From NCBI GenBank assembly GCA_045579195.1, contig JAZNLR010000065.1:1-55898 (forward strand): DNA of 55,898 bases. Reading direction: 5' to 3'. The notes beneath the pieces were generated by a model. That model worked only from the letters and a program-made list of their open reading frames with translations, did not search any database and had not been told where the DNA came from. Origin of the DNA: JAZNLR01 sp045579195 (lineage in GTDB: Bacteria; Bacillota; Clostridia; Christensenellales; CAMQZB01). How positions within the stretch are numbered: position 1 is the stretch's first letter; each line of letters starts with the position of its first letter. A program made the position numbers and the translations under genes. Positions 41,772 through 49,435 of this stretch are shown here, piece after piece.

Positions 41772-42161
41772 ATGGCTGTTAAAAAAGTTATTAAGAAAAG
41801 AAGAGAATTTAAGAACATCGATAAAGGACAGGTTCACATTCAATCTTCCTTTAACAACACGATCGTTACTTTTACGGATATGCAGGGAAATGCAATTTCC
41901 GCTTGCAGCGCTGGAGCTCTCGGATTCCGCGGCTCCCGTAAGAGCACGCCGTTTGCTGCACAGCAGGCAACCGAAGTTGCTGCAAAGGCTGCAAAAGAGC
42001 ATGGTTTGCGCACGGTAGAAGTTTACGTGAAGGGACCCGGCCAGGGACGTGAGTCTGCAATCAGAGCACTCGCAACTGCTGAGCTTCAGGTAACTTTGAT
42101 TAAGGACGTCTCGCCGATTCCTCACAACGGATGCCGTCCTCCCAAGCGTAGAAGAGTATAA
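41772..42161 (+). CDS. rpsK: 30S ribosomal protein S11
   Basis: The 129-residue S11 has HIQSSFNNTIVTFTDMQGN, GALGFRGSRKSTPFAAQQA and the C-terminal DVSPIPHNGCRPPKRRRV. It forms the 30S platform with S7 and S18. AAGGAG precedes the ATG. Confidence 0.98.
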   Translation: MAVKKVIKKRREFKNIDKGQVHIQSSFNNTIVTFTDMQGNAISACSAGALGFRGSRKSTPFAAQQATEVAAKAAKEHGLRTVEVYVKGPGQGRESAIRALATAELQVTLIKDVSPIPHNGCRPPKRRRV

Positions 42162-42176
42162 CGGAGGTTATGTCAA

Positions 42177-42800
42177 ATGGCTAAATATACCGGTTCGGAT
42201 TGCCGTCTCTGCAGAAGAGAGGGTTGCAAATTGTTTTTGAAGGGCGACCGTTGCTATAGCAGCAAGTGCGCGTTTGATAAGCGCCCTGCCGCTCCCGGAC
42301 AGCACGGCGCAGGAAGAAAGAAAATCTCTGGTTACGGATTGCAGTTGCGCGAAAAGCAGAAAGCAAAGAGAATTTACGGTGTTGCTGAAGGTCAGTTCAG
42401 AAAGTATTATGAAAAGGCCGACAGAATGAAGGGCATCACCGGTGAGAACATGCTCCAGCTTCTTGAGCGTCGTTTGGACAACGTCGTTTACAGAATGGGC
42501 ATTGGTATGTCTCGTTCTCAGAGCCGTCAGCTTGTTAACCACGCACACATCACCGTAAACGGAAAAACGGTCAACATCCCGTCCTACATCGTGAAGGCAG
42601 GCGACGTTGTTGCAGTTAAGGAGACGAAGCGCTCCAACGCATTCTTCAACGAGTTGAAGAACACCAGCAATACGAAGTGCCCCGCTTGGCTTTCCTTTGA
42701 CACTGAGTCCTTGACGGGAAAAGTCATCACTCTGCCGGAGCGCAAGGATATTGATCTCACGATCGCTGAGCATATGATCGTCGAGTTGTATTCGAAGTAA
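42177..42800 (+). CDS. rpsD: 30S ribosomal protein S4, zinc-binding type
   Basis: The 207-residue S4 is the C+ form, with C9, C12, C26 and C31 in a zinc knuckle (CRLCRREGCKLF). The S4 domain appears as RRLDNVVYRMGIGMSRSQSR. S4 starts 30S assembly and in other bacteria represses the alpha operon. AGGAGGTT-type site (ACGGAGGTT) lies upstream. A GCCCAAA-ggg-TTTGGGC hairpin (42812-42828) follows before rpoA. Confidence 0.98.
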   Translation: MAKYTGSDCRLCRREGCKLFLKGDRCYSSKCAFDKRPAAPGQHGAGRKKISGYGLQLREKQKAKRIYGVAEGQFRKYYEKADRMKGITGENMLQLLERRLDNVVYRMGIGMSRSQSRQLVNHAHITVNGKTVNIPSYIVKAGDVVAVKETKRSNAFFNELKNTSNTKCPAWLSFDTESLTGKVITLPERKDIDLTIAEHMIVELYSK

Positions 42801-42862
42801 TCATCGGCACCGCCCAAAGGGTTTGGGCAAACAATTTAAAATATAAAGGAGGATGACTTTCT

Positions 42863-43816
42863 ATGATGGAAATTGAAATGCCTAAGATCAGGATTGAAGA
42901 AAGCGACGACCGTTCGAAGGCAAAGTTCATTATTGAACCATTGGAGAGAGGTTTTGGAATCACCCTCGGAAATGCGCTTCGCCGCGTTCTGTTGTCTGCG
43001 CTTCCCGGTGCTGCTGCCGTTGGAATCCAGATTGAGGGAATTCAGCACGAGTTTTCGACCATCCCCGGCGTCAAGGAAGACGTTGCGGAGATTATCTTAA
43101 ACTTGAAGACGCTGGCAATCAAAACCACCACCACCAATAAGGATTTCAGAAAGTCTGTATTTATTCACAAGCAAGGACCTTGTGTTGTGACCGCAAGTGA
43201 CATTGAACTTGACGCAGAAATCGAGATTCTTAATTCCGATGCATACCTTTGCTCGATTGACGAGGGTGGCTCGTTGAATATGGAAATCGTGATTGGAAGA
43301 GGCCGTGGATATCAGTCTGCCGCAAGCAATAAGAGCGACAAGAACCCCATCGGTTTCATTCCCATCGATTCGATTTACACGCCCGTTAAGAAGGTAAATT
43401 ACACCGTTGAAAGCACGCGCGTTGGACAGAATATAGACCACGATAAGCTCACAATCGACGTTGTCACCGACGGCACGTTTACTTGCTGTGAAGTCATTAG
43501 CCTTGCTGCAAACATTCTCGATTCGCACGTTCGCCTCTTTGTCGACCTCGTTGACACGATGGGAAGCATGGACATTATGGTGAGCCGCGAAGAAGATAAG
43601 CAGCAACGCGTTCTCGAGATGAACATCGAGGATATGGACCTCTCCGTCCGTTCGTACAACTGTCTTAAGCGTGCTGGCATCCATACTGTTGAAGACCTCA
43701 CAAAGAAGTCTGAAGACGATATGTTGAAGGTCAGAAACTTGGGAAGAAAGTCGCTCGACGAAGTGATCCATAAGCTGGAAAGCTACGGCTTGAGTCTTAA
43801 AAGCAACGAAGATTAA
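42863..43816 (+). CDS. rpoA: RNA polymerase alpha subunit
   Basis: The 317-residue subunit starts the core enzyme's assembly and contacts UP elements and activators. The N-terminal domain has FIIEPLERGFGITLGNALRR and LKTLAIKTTTTNKDFR; the C-terminal domain has SVRSYNCLKRAGIHTVEDLT and LGRKSLDEVIHKLESYG. AGGAGGATG lies upstream of a double ATG (42863, 42866). It is one residue or so longer than typical; otherwise normal. Confidence 0.98.
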   Translation: MMEIEMPKIRIEESDDRSKAKFIIEPLERGFGITLGNALRRVLLSALPGAAAVGIQIEGIQHEFSTIPGVKEDVAEIILNLKTLAIKTTTTNKDFRKSVFIHKQGPCVVTASDIELDAEIEILNSDAYLCSIDEGGSLNMEIVIGRGRGYQSAASNKSDKNPIGFIPIDSIYTPVKKVNYTVESTRVGQNIDHDKLTIDVVTDGTFTCCEVISLAANILDSHVRLFVDLVDTMGSMDIMVSREEDKQQRVLEMNIEDMDLSVRSYNCLKRAGIHTVEDLTKKSEDDMLKVRNLGRKSLDEVIHKLESYGLSLKSNED

Positions 43817-43833
43817 TCAGGAGGAAATAACCC

Positions 43834-44361
43834 GTGAACAGAAAGTTAGGGAAACCGACCGACCAGCGTATGGCGATGATTAAGAATCAGGCGTCTGAGC
43901 TGCTTTGGTTTGGAAGAATAGAGACCACTTATCCGAGAGCTAAGTCCGTTCAGAGATACGTGGAAAAGCTCATCACGAAAGCAATCAATACTTATGAGGA
44001 CACCGTGACCGTCACCAAGACCGTTACCGTTCTCGAAACCAAGGGCAAGGAGACCAAGGAAGTCAAGAAGGACAAGGAGTTCATCAACGACGGCCCGAAG
44101 AAGTTGGCAGCTCGCCGTGCAATCATGGCAAAGCTCGTTGACCTCAAGGAGATCAAACAGCCCGGAGAATCCAAGGGTGAGTACTTCGACAGAACGCACG
44201 AAGTCAACCATCCGTTGATTGAAAAGCTCTTCAATGAAATTGCTCCGAAGTATGCAGAGCGCGCGAAGGAAAAAGGCCAGGGCGGTGGATATACCCGTGT
44301 CTTGAAGCTTGGCGTTCGCCGCGGTGATGCTGCTGAAATGGCAATCATCGAGCTGATCTAA
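43834..44361 (+). CDS. rplQ: 50S ribosomal protein L17 with insertions
   Basis: L17 sits near the exit tunnel. The core is clear: NRKLGKPTDQRMAMIKNQ at the start and GGYTRVLKLGVRRGDAAEMA at the end. The protein is 175 residues, against about 115-130 usually, because of two insertions: about residues 53-86, a Thr/Val/Lys-rich beta-hairpin-like run (DTVTVTKTVTVLETKGKETK), and about 104-127. The start is GTG, with AGGAGG 9 bases upstream. It ends the operon before a strong terminator. Confidence 0.96.
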   Translation: MNRKLGKPTDQRMAMIKNQASELLWFGRIETTYPRAKSVQRYVEKLITKAINTYEDTVTVTKTVTVLETKGKETKEVKKDKEFINDGPKKLAARRAIMAKLVDLKEIKQPGESKGEYFDRTHEVNHPLIEKLFNEIAPKYAERAKEKGQGGGYTRVLKLGVRRGDAAEMAIIELI

Positions 44362-44370
44362 CGAAGCATA

Positions 44371-44401
44371 AAAACCGAACCGAAAAGGTTCGGTTTTTTT
44401 A
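44371..44401 (+). terminator. Terminator ending the ribosomal superoperon
   Basis: AAACCGAACC pairs with GGTTCGGTTT around a GAAAA loop and is followed by more T (total seven or more). Confidence 0.92.
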
Positions 44402-44455
44402 TGCAAAAAAACAGGGAAAAGAGGAAAGAAACGAATGTTCGCAAATATACTGTAA

Positions 44456-44584
44456 GTGGATGAAATTTTGAGTTATCCACATTGGTGTACAGGATGAAAA
44501 GTGAGGTAAAATGCCACTTTTTGGCAAATTTTGGGGAATTCATCCACCCGAAAACTTGTTCGTTGTGGAAAACTTTGTGGATAA
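44456..44584. promoter_or_regulatory. Cluster of DnaA-box-like sequences
   Basis: The AT-rich gap between rplQ and cwlD holds an exact DnaA box TTATCCACA at 44473-44481, the same box inverted at 44576-44584 (TGTGGATAA), a one-mismatch inverted box TGTGGAAAA at 44564-44572, and a related inverted pair GTGGATGAA (44456-44464) and TTCATCCAC (44539-44547). An AAAAGTG/CACTTTT dyad (44497-44521) lies within. DnaA may bind here to regulate cwlD or to be titrated; a replication origin is less likely because dnaA and dnaN are absent. Confidence 0.55.
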
Positions 44585-44630
44585 GTGCAAAATTTACACA
44601 AATTAAGTATCTTTCAAAAGGAGGGACATT

Positions 44631-45368
44631 TTGCCGAAAATCGAGTTGAAAGTGCGATTTTGGACGGTCGTTTTCGCGGTCATTTTCATTGCTTTTTCTG
44701 CTTCAATTTGCGCCGTTGAGACCGCTTTTTCAAGTGAAATTCCCAAAAGACAATTCTGCGTTGTGATTGATGCTGGGCATGGGGGAATGGACGGAGGTGC
44801 AGTTGGAACGCGAACAAAAGTGACGGAAAAGGAAATCAATCTTCTCATTGCAAATGAGCTTGCTGCTCTTTTTTCTGTAAACGATTTTCGCGTTGTGATG
44901 ACGCGAACGCAGGACGTCGGGTTATACGGTGACACGTCGCCCGGGTTTAAGCGGCGGGATCTTGCAGCGCGGAAGAAGATCATTGAAGAGGCAAACGCAG
45001 ATCTTGTCATCAGCATCCACTTGAACACCTGTGGTTCTGCCGCGCGAGAGGGAGCACAAGTCTTCTTCAACGGGGAAAGTGTACGTTCGCGTGCATTTGG
45101 GAGATGCGTTCAAACTGCACTCAACAAATCGGAAGATTGTGTTCGAGCGGCGAACGCAATCTCAGGGGATTTTTACATGGTCACCTGTACGCCTGTCCCT
45201 TCGGTCTTGGTGGAGTGCGGCTTTTTGAGCTCACCTGTCGACGAGGCTCGTCTTCTCACCGAAAAATATCGCGAAAGCCTTGCTTACTCCATTTACTGTG
45301 GATCGGTGTTCTTTTTGTTTGAAGATGAAATGAGAGAGAATCCAAACGAACTTATCCAAAACCATTGA
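44631..45368 (+). CDS. cwlD: N-acetylmuramoyl-L-alanine amidase, CwlD-like
   Basis: The 245-residue protein has an N-terminal signal/anchor (about residues 8-30) and an Amidase_3 domain: DAGHGGMDGGA with the first zinc ligand, a glutamate in KEINL, the second histidine in ISIHLNT, and the catalytic-side ECGFLSSPVDEARL. CwlD with PdaA makes muramic delta-lactam in spore cortex, and a cwlD gene often follows the ribosomal region in Clostridia. A vegetative amidase is the alternative. The start is TTG (44631) with GGAGG 6 bases upstream, a non-standard codon that automatic callers may miss. Confidence 0.85.
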   Translation: MPKIELKVRFWTVVFAVIFIAFSASICAVETAFSSEIPKRQFCVVIDAGHGGMDGGAVGTRTKVTEKEINLLIANELAALFSVNDFRVVMTRTQDVGLYGDTSPGFKRRDLAARKKIIEEANADLVISIHLNTCGSAAREGAQVFFNGESVRSRAFGRCVQTALNKSEDCVRAANAISGDFYMVTCTPVPSVLVECGFLSSPVDEARLLTEKYRESLAYSIYCGSVFFLFEDEMRENPNELIQNH

Positions 45369-45393
45369 AAAAAAGCCTGTCTTGTGGTATAAT
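45365..45393 (+). promoter_or_regulatory. Promoter of the beta-propeller/mrnC operon
   Basis: TTGAAA (45365-45370), 17-base spacer and TATAAT (45388-45393). The -35 overlaps the cwlD stop. Confidence 0.75.
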
Positions 45394-45422
45394 TTACAAT
45401 AGATCATTTTGAGGAGAACGAG

Positions 45423-46952
45423 ATGGAAAAACTGTATAACGGAATTGTTTTGGAAGATGATTTTCGAGAAGAGCCATCTTTGCCGCAAAACGTTCCGTAT
45501 TTGAAAAATCCGCCGTCTGTCATCGACGTTACGGTTGGAAGACAGCTTTTTGTTGATGACTTTCTCGTGGAGCAAACGGACCTTGCTCCCGTTTACCACC
45601 GCGCAAAGAAGTACGAGGGGAATCCCATCTTAAAGCCCGAAAAACCGTGGGAAATCGAACAGTCTCCCACCGCGCGCCCCACCAGCGGTGGCGTCTGGTT
45701 TGACGAGGAAGAGAAGATCTTCAAAATGTGGTATGAAGGGGCTTTCCTTCACAATATGTGCTATGCGACCTCGAAGGACGGCATCCATTGGGATCGTCCG
45801 GATCTTGGCGACGGAACCAACAAGATCTTGCATTACGAGGGTTATGAGAATCGAAAGATGTGGGATGACATTGCGTACCTCCGCCCCGATTCCACTTCGG
45901 TCATCATTGATTACGAGGGGAAGAAAGAGGAACGCTATAAACTGTTCCTGCGTAACCCCGGCCCCCCGCATCCCGGCATCGTTGCGACCAGTGGAGACGG
46001 AATTCACTTTGAAAATTTCAAGTTCACACCCGAGGTCGGGGATCGCACAACGGCCTTTTACAACCCGTTCCGCAAGAAATGGGTCTATAGCATCCGCACC
46101 GAGCTTCGACCTTGGTCGGAAGGGTTCTTGCGCGGCAGATCATACCGTGAGTGCGATGACTTCTTGGAGGGCGCAACCTGGACGCCAGAAGAAGCACGCC
46201 ATTGGATGAGCGTGGACGAGTTGGACAAGCCTCATCCATATCTTGGTGTTGAGCCTCAGCTTTACAACGTGGACTGCATTGGATATGAGAGCATTATGCT
46301 CGGAATGTTCCAAATTTTTTATGGACCCGAAAACAACATTACGGACGGACTTGGCGTTCCTAAGATCACCGAGCTCATTCCGATGTACAGCAGGGACGGA
46401 TATCACTTCTCGCGTCCTTCCCGCAAGCCCATCATTAATGCATCTCTCTATGACGGCGCGTGGGACCGCGGATACGTGCAGAGCACGACGGGCGGTCTCA
46501 TCATCAACGGAGATGAGCTGATGCTCTATTACACCGCTACCGCAGGCGACGAGAATTATACATACCAGCATTATTCGACGAACGGAACGTACCGCAACGG
46601 TGCAACGGGAATTGCAACGTTGCGAAGAGACGGTTTCGTTTCGATGGAGGGAAAGGGAATCCTTCTCACAAGAACGCTGACGATGAATGGAAAAAGCTCG
46701 TTCTTTGTCAACGCCGTTGGGTCGGTGCGTGCAGAACTTCTCGACGAAGAGGGAACGCTTCTTGCGACGAGCACACGCTTCGAGGGAGACAGCACGAAGG
46801 CGGAGCTTTCGTTTGAGAACTTTGACGTTGCAACCCTGAACGGAAAGACCTTCCGCATCCGCTTCGACGTGGATGGCGCACTCTATGCGTTCGGATTTGC
46901 AGATGAGAATGGAGAATTTGGCGGAGCAAGAGCCGCAGGAATTGTAAAATAA
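45423..46952 (+). CDS. Five-bladed beta-propeller glycosidase-like protein (GH32/43-like fold)
   Basis: The 509-residue protein has no signal peptide. Blade-like repeats with Trp/Asp-containing strands appear in order: GVWFDEEEKIFKMWYEG, CYATSKDGIHWDRPD, TAFYNPFRKKWVYSIRTE, and SRDGYHFSRPSRKPI, as in GH32/GH43/GH68-clan proteins and related uncharacterised families. A beta-sandwich-like C-terminal part (about 430-500) follows. Catalytic acids cannot be fixed by eye. It likely handles a carbohydrate in the cytoplasm, but the substrate is unknown. It starts with GAGGAG upstream and lies 10 bases before mrnC, an odd partner. Confidence 0.75.
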   Translation: MEKLYNGIVLEDDFREEPSLPQNVPYLKNPPSVIDVTVGRQLFVDDFLVEQTDLAPVYHRAKKYEGNPILKPEKPWEIEQSPTARPTSGGVWFDEEEKIFKMWYEGAFLHNMCYATSKDGIHWDRPDLGDGTNKILHYEGYENRKMWDDIAYLRPDSTSVIIDYEGKKEERYKLFLRNPGPPHPGIVATSGDGIHFENFKFTPEVGDRTTAFYNPFRKKWVYSIRTELRPWSEGFLRGRSYRECDDFLEGATWTPEEARHWMSVDELDKPHPYLGVEPQLYNVDCIGYESIMLGMFQIFYGPENNITDGLGVPKITELIPMYSRDGYHFSRPSRKPIINASLYDGAWDRGYVQSTTGGLIINGDELMLYYTATAGDENYTYQHYSTNGTYRNGATGIATLRRDGFVSMEGKGILLTRTLTMNGKSSFFVNAVGSVRAELLDEEGTLLATSTRFEGDSTKAELSFENFDVATLNGKTFRIRFDVDGALYAFGFADENGEFGGARAAGIVK

Positions 46953-46962
46953 GGAGAAAACC

Positions 46963-47361
46963 GTGATAAAAGACGATTGCGTTTTGACGCCAATGGCGGC
47001 AAAGCAACTCAATCCGCAAGTGCTTGCGTTCGTTGGCGACGCCGTGCACTCGCTGTACGTTCGAACGGAGCTCGTTCTCTCGTCGGACGCGAAGGCGGGG
47101 GTGCTTCACAAGCGTGCCGCGGCTGCAGTTCGCGCGGAGGCACAGTCTGAAAAGATCGGACGGCTTGAGAGCTTGCTCACCGAGGAAGAGGCTGAAATCT
47201 ACCGCCGCGGAAGAAATGCCAAGACGGTGAACACCGCAAAGAACGCAAGCGTCACGGAATACCACCGCGCAACCGGTTTTGAGGCGTTGATCGGATATCT
47301 TTACCTTACGGGACAGCGGGGAAGAATGGAATTGTTTTTGTCAGAAGACAAAGGAGAATGA
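46963..47361 (+). CDS. mrnC: Mini-ribonuclease III
   Basis: The 132-residue protein has an RNase III catalytic domain without the double-stranded RNA-binding domain: LAFVGDAVHSLYVRTEL at the N-terminus with the catalytic Asp, and TGFEALIGYLYLTGQ with the catalytic Glu. Mini-III matures 23S rRNA in Firmicutes. The start is GTG with AAGGAG upstream. thyX, rlmB and sigH follow in the order usual for Clostridia. Confidence 0.95.
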   Translation: MIKDDCVLTPMAAKQLNPQVLAFVGDAVHSLYVRTELVLSSDAKAGVLHKRAAAAVRAEAQSEKIGRLESLLTEEEAEIYRRGRNAKTVNTAKNASVTEYHRATGFEALIGYLYLTGQRGRMELFLSEDKGE

Positions 47362-47363
47362 GA

Positions 47364-48095
47364 ATGGGAAAGGTTTTGCCAAAAGTTGAATTGTTGCGTT
47401 ATACGCCAAATCCGGATAAGACGGTTGCGCTCGGCGCAAAGCTGTGTTATTCAAATGCGGACATCGGTGCACTCAAAGAGGATCTTGATGAGAAGGATGT
47501 TTCAAAGTTTATTGATCGCTTGATCTCGCTGGGACATTTCTCTCCCATTGAACACGTGTCGTTCACATTTGGCATCGAAGGCGTTTCCCGTGCGCTTCTT
47601 GCGCAGATCACGCGCCACCGCATCGCGAGCTTCTCCGTGCAGTCTCAAAGATACGTTTCCGCAGCGGACAATTTCAACTATATTATTCCGCCGGCAATTT
47701 CAGCGCTTGGCGCGGAATACGAGGAAAAATTTATCGCACAGATGGAGCAGACCGCCGCTTGGTATAAGGAGTGGCAGGAGCTTTTGGGGAATCAGGGGGA
47801 GAAGTCGAATGAAGACGCGCGCTTCGTTCTTCCAAATGCTTCCGAAACCAAGATCGTGATGACCATGAACGCGCGTGAGCTGATGCACTTCTTTGCGCTC
47901 CGCTGTTGCAACCGCGCGCAGTGGGAAATCCGCGAAGTCGCTTGGATGATGCTGGAGAAGGTCAAAGAAGTTTGCCCTGCGCTGTTTAAGAAAGCTGGCC
48001 CGTCCTGTGTGTCGGGGGCGTGCAGTGAGGGAAAGATGTCGTGCGGACGCGTTGCAGAGATGCGCGCGCGTTCTGAAGCGTTGAATCAGAAGTAA
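47364..48095 (+). CDS. thyX: Flavin-dependent thymidylate synthase
   Basis: ThyX makes dTMP from dUMP with FAD and methylene-tetrahydrofolate. The 243-residue protein holds the ThyX motif RHRIASFSVQSQR (RHRxxSxxxxSxR form) and the C-terminal RELMHFFALRCCNRAQWEIR. ATG 47364 is chosen with GGAG 7 bases upstream; an ATG at 47358 overlaps the mrnC stop but sits too close to the site. A classical ThyA is not seen in the window. Confidence 0.96.
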   Translation: MGKVLPKVELLRYTPNPDKTVALGAKLCYSNADIGALKEDLDEKDVSKFIDRLISLGHFSPIEHVSFTFGIEGVSRALLAQITRHRIASFSVQSQRYVSAADNFNYIIPPAISALGAEYEEKFIAQMEQTAAWYKEWQELLGNQGEKSNEDARFVLPNASETKIVMTMNARELMHFFALRCCNRAQWEIREVAWMMLEKVKEVCPALFKKAGPSCVSGACSEGKMSCGRVAEMRARSEALNQK

Positions 48096-48110
48096 AATAA
48101 AGAGGAAACT

Positions 48111-48830
48111 ATGAAAATCGAAGGAAGAAATCCGCTCATGGAAGCTTTGAAGAGCGGAAGAACGATCGATCGCGTGATTGTCGCAAAGGGAAATATGGAT
48201 GGCTCTGCTCGCAAGCTTATGGCGATGCTTCGTGACGCAAAGATCAAAACGCAGGTTGTTGACCGCTCCATCCTCGACAAGGAGAGCGAAGCGGGAAGAC
48301 ATCAGGGCTTCATCGCATTCGTCACGGATTATCGCTATGCAACCGTGGATGACATCTTGGAAGTTGCGCGTGAAAGAGAGCAGGATCCGTTCTTGATGAT
48401 TCTTGACGGCGTGGAAGACCCCCACAATTTGGGAAGTATCATTCGAACTGCAGAGTGCCTCGGCGTGCACGGAATCATCATTCCGAAGCACCGCGCAGTT
48501 TCCGTGAATGACACCGTAATGCGCGTTGCACAAGGCGCTGCGGAGTATGTCAAGATCGCGCGCGTGACCAACATCAATCAGGAGATTGAAAAGCTCAAAA
48601 AGGAAAACATCTGGGTCATCGGCGCGGATGCAGCCGGAGAGGATATCCGCAAGGCGAACCTCACGGGTGCGGTTGCATTGGTCGTTGGCGGCGAAGACAC
48701 GGGAATCACTCCGCTCACGCGTAAGCTGTGTGACTTGGTGGTGTCTATCCCGATGGTTGGGAAGATCAATTCGCTGAACGCATCGGTTGCGGCGGCGGTG
48801 TGTGCTTTTGAAATCGCAAAGACGCGTTAA
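48111..48830 (+). CDS. rlmB: 23S rRNA 2'-O-methyltransferase RlmB-like (SpoU family)
   Basis: The 239-residue protein has an N-terminal substrate-binding part (IEGRNPLMEALKSGRTIDRV) and a SPOUT knot domain with the three SpoU motifs NLGSIIRTAE, VVGGEDTGI and IPMVGKINSLNASVAAAV. RlmB methylates G2251 in 23S rRNA; other SpoU enzymes cannot be ruled out. GAGG lies upstream of the ATG. Confidence 0.94.
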   Translation: MKIEGRNPLMEALKSGRTIDRVIVAKGNMDGSARKLMAMLRDAKIKTQVVDRSILDKESEAGRHQGFIAFVTDYRYATVDDILEVAREREQDPFLMILDGVEDPHNLGSIIRTAECLGVHGIIIPKHRAVSVNDTVMRVAQGAAEYVKIARVTNINQEIEKLKKENIWVIGADAAGEDIRKANLTGAVALVVGGEDTGITPLTRKLCDLVVSIPMVGKINSLNASVAAAVCAFEIAKTR

Positions 48831-48842
48831 ACAAGAGAGAAG

Positions 48843-49430
48843 ATGACGAACGGAACGGATGAACAATTGGTTGCATTGGCAAAAGGTGGGGATGCGGACG
48901 CAAGCGAAGAGCTGATCGTTCGTTATAAGCCCTTTGTCTTTGCGCGCGCCCGTTCGTACTTTTTGCTGGGCGGTGAGCTTGATGACCTCGTCAGTGAGGG
49001 AATGATCGGCCTCTATAAGGCGATCCTTGGGTACAACGAAGAGAAGGGTACGCGGTTTTCCACGTTTGCGTTTCTCTGCATCTCAAGGCAGCTCAAAAGC
49101 GCGGTCAAGTCCGCTTTGCGCGAGAAACACAAACCCTTGAATGGATCACTTCCGTTTGAAACGCTCACGAAGCAGATCGAAGAGAGTGTCAATGCGCGCG
49201 GCGCTCAGCAGGATGCAAACCCCGAGGAGATGCTCATCAATCAAGAGGAAGTGGAGCGTTTCCGTGAGAGCATTTCCCATCGGCTCAGCAAATTTGAACA
49301 AAAGGTCCTCAAGCTCTATCTTGAGGGATATGGATATCAGGAGATCGCAAACGCACTCGGGTGCACCGTCAAGTCGGCGGACAATGCGCTCTCAAGAGTC
49401 AGAAAGAAGATTTCGGATTGGAAGGAGTGA
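48843..49430 (+). CDS. sigH: RNA polymerase sigma-H factor (Spo0H-like)
   Basis: The 195-residue sigma-70-family protein has region 2 (AKGGDADASEELIVRYKPFV, DDLVSEGMIGLYKAILGYN, FSTFAFLCISRQLKSAVK) and region 4 with a helix-turn-helix (YQEIANALGCTVKSADNALS). The mrnC-thyX-rlmB-sigH order and length identify sigma-H, which turns on early sporulation and competence genes. It indicates a spore-forming lineage together with cwlD and bofA. The 12-base gap before the ATG carries only a weak AGAGAGAAG-type site. Confidence 0.93.
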   Translation: MTNGTDEQLVALAKGGDADASEELIVRYKPFVFARARSYFLLGGELDDLVSEGMIGLYKAILGYNEEKGTRFSTFAFLCISRQLKSAVKSALREKHKPLNGSLPFETLTKQIEESVNARGAQQDANPEEMLINQEEVERFRESISHRLSKFEQKVLKLYLEGYGYQEIANALGCTVKSADNALSRVRKKISDWKE

Positions 49431-49435
49431 TCAGC

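Noticed and set aside
44402..44630. Chromosomal replication origin
   Set aside because: DnaA boxes are present, but dnaA, dnaN and clear AT-rich 13-mers are not seen, and the ribosomal operon context is unusual for oriC. Kept only as a DnaA-box cluster.
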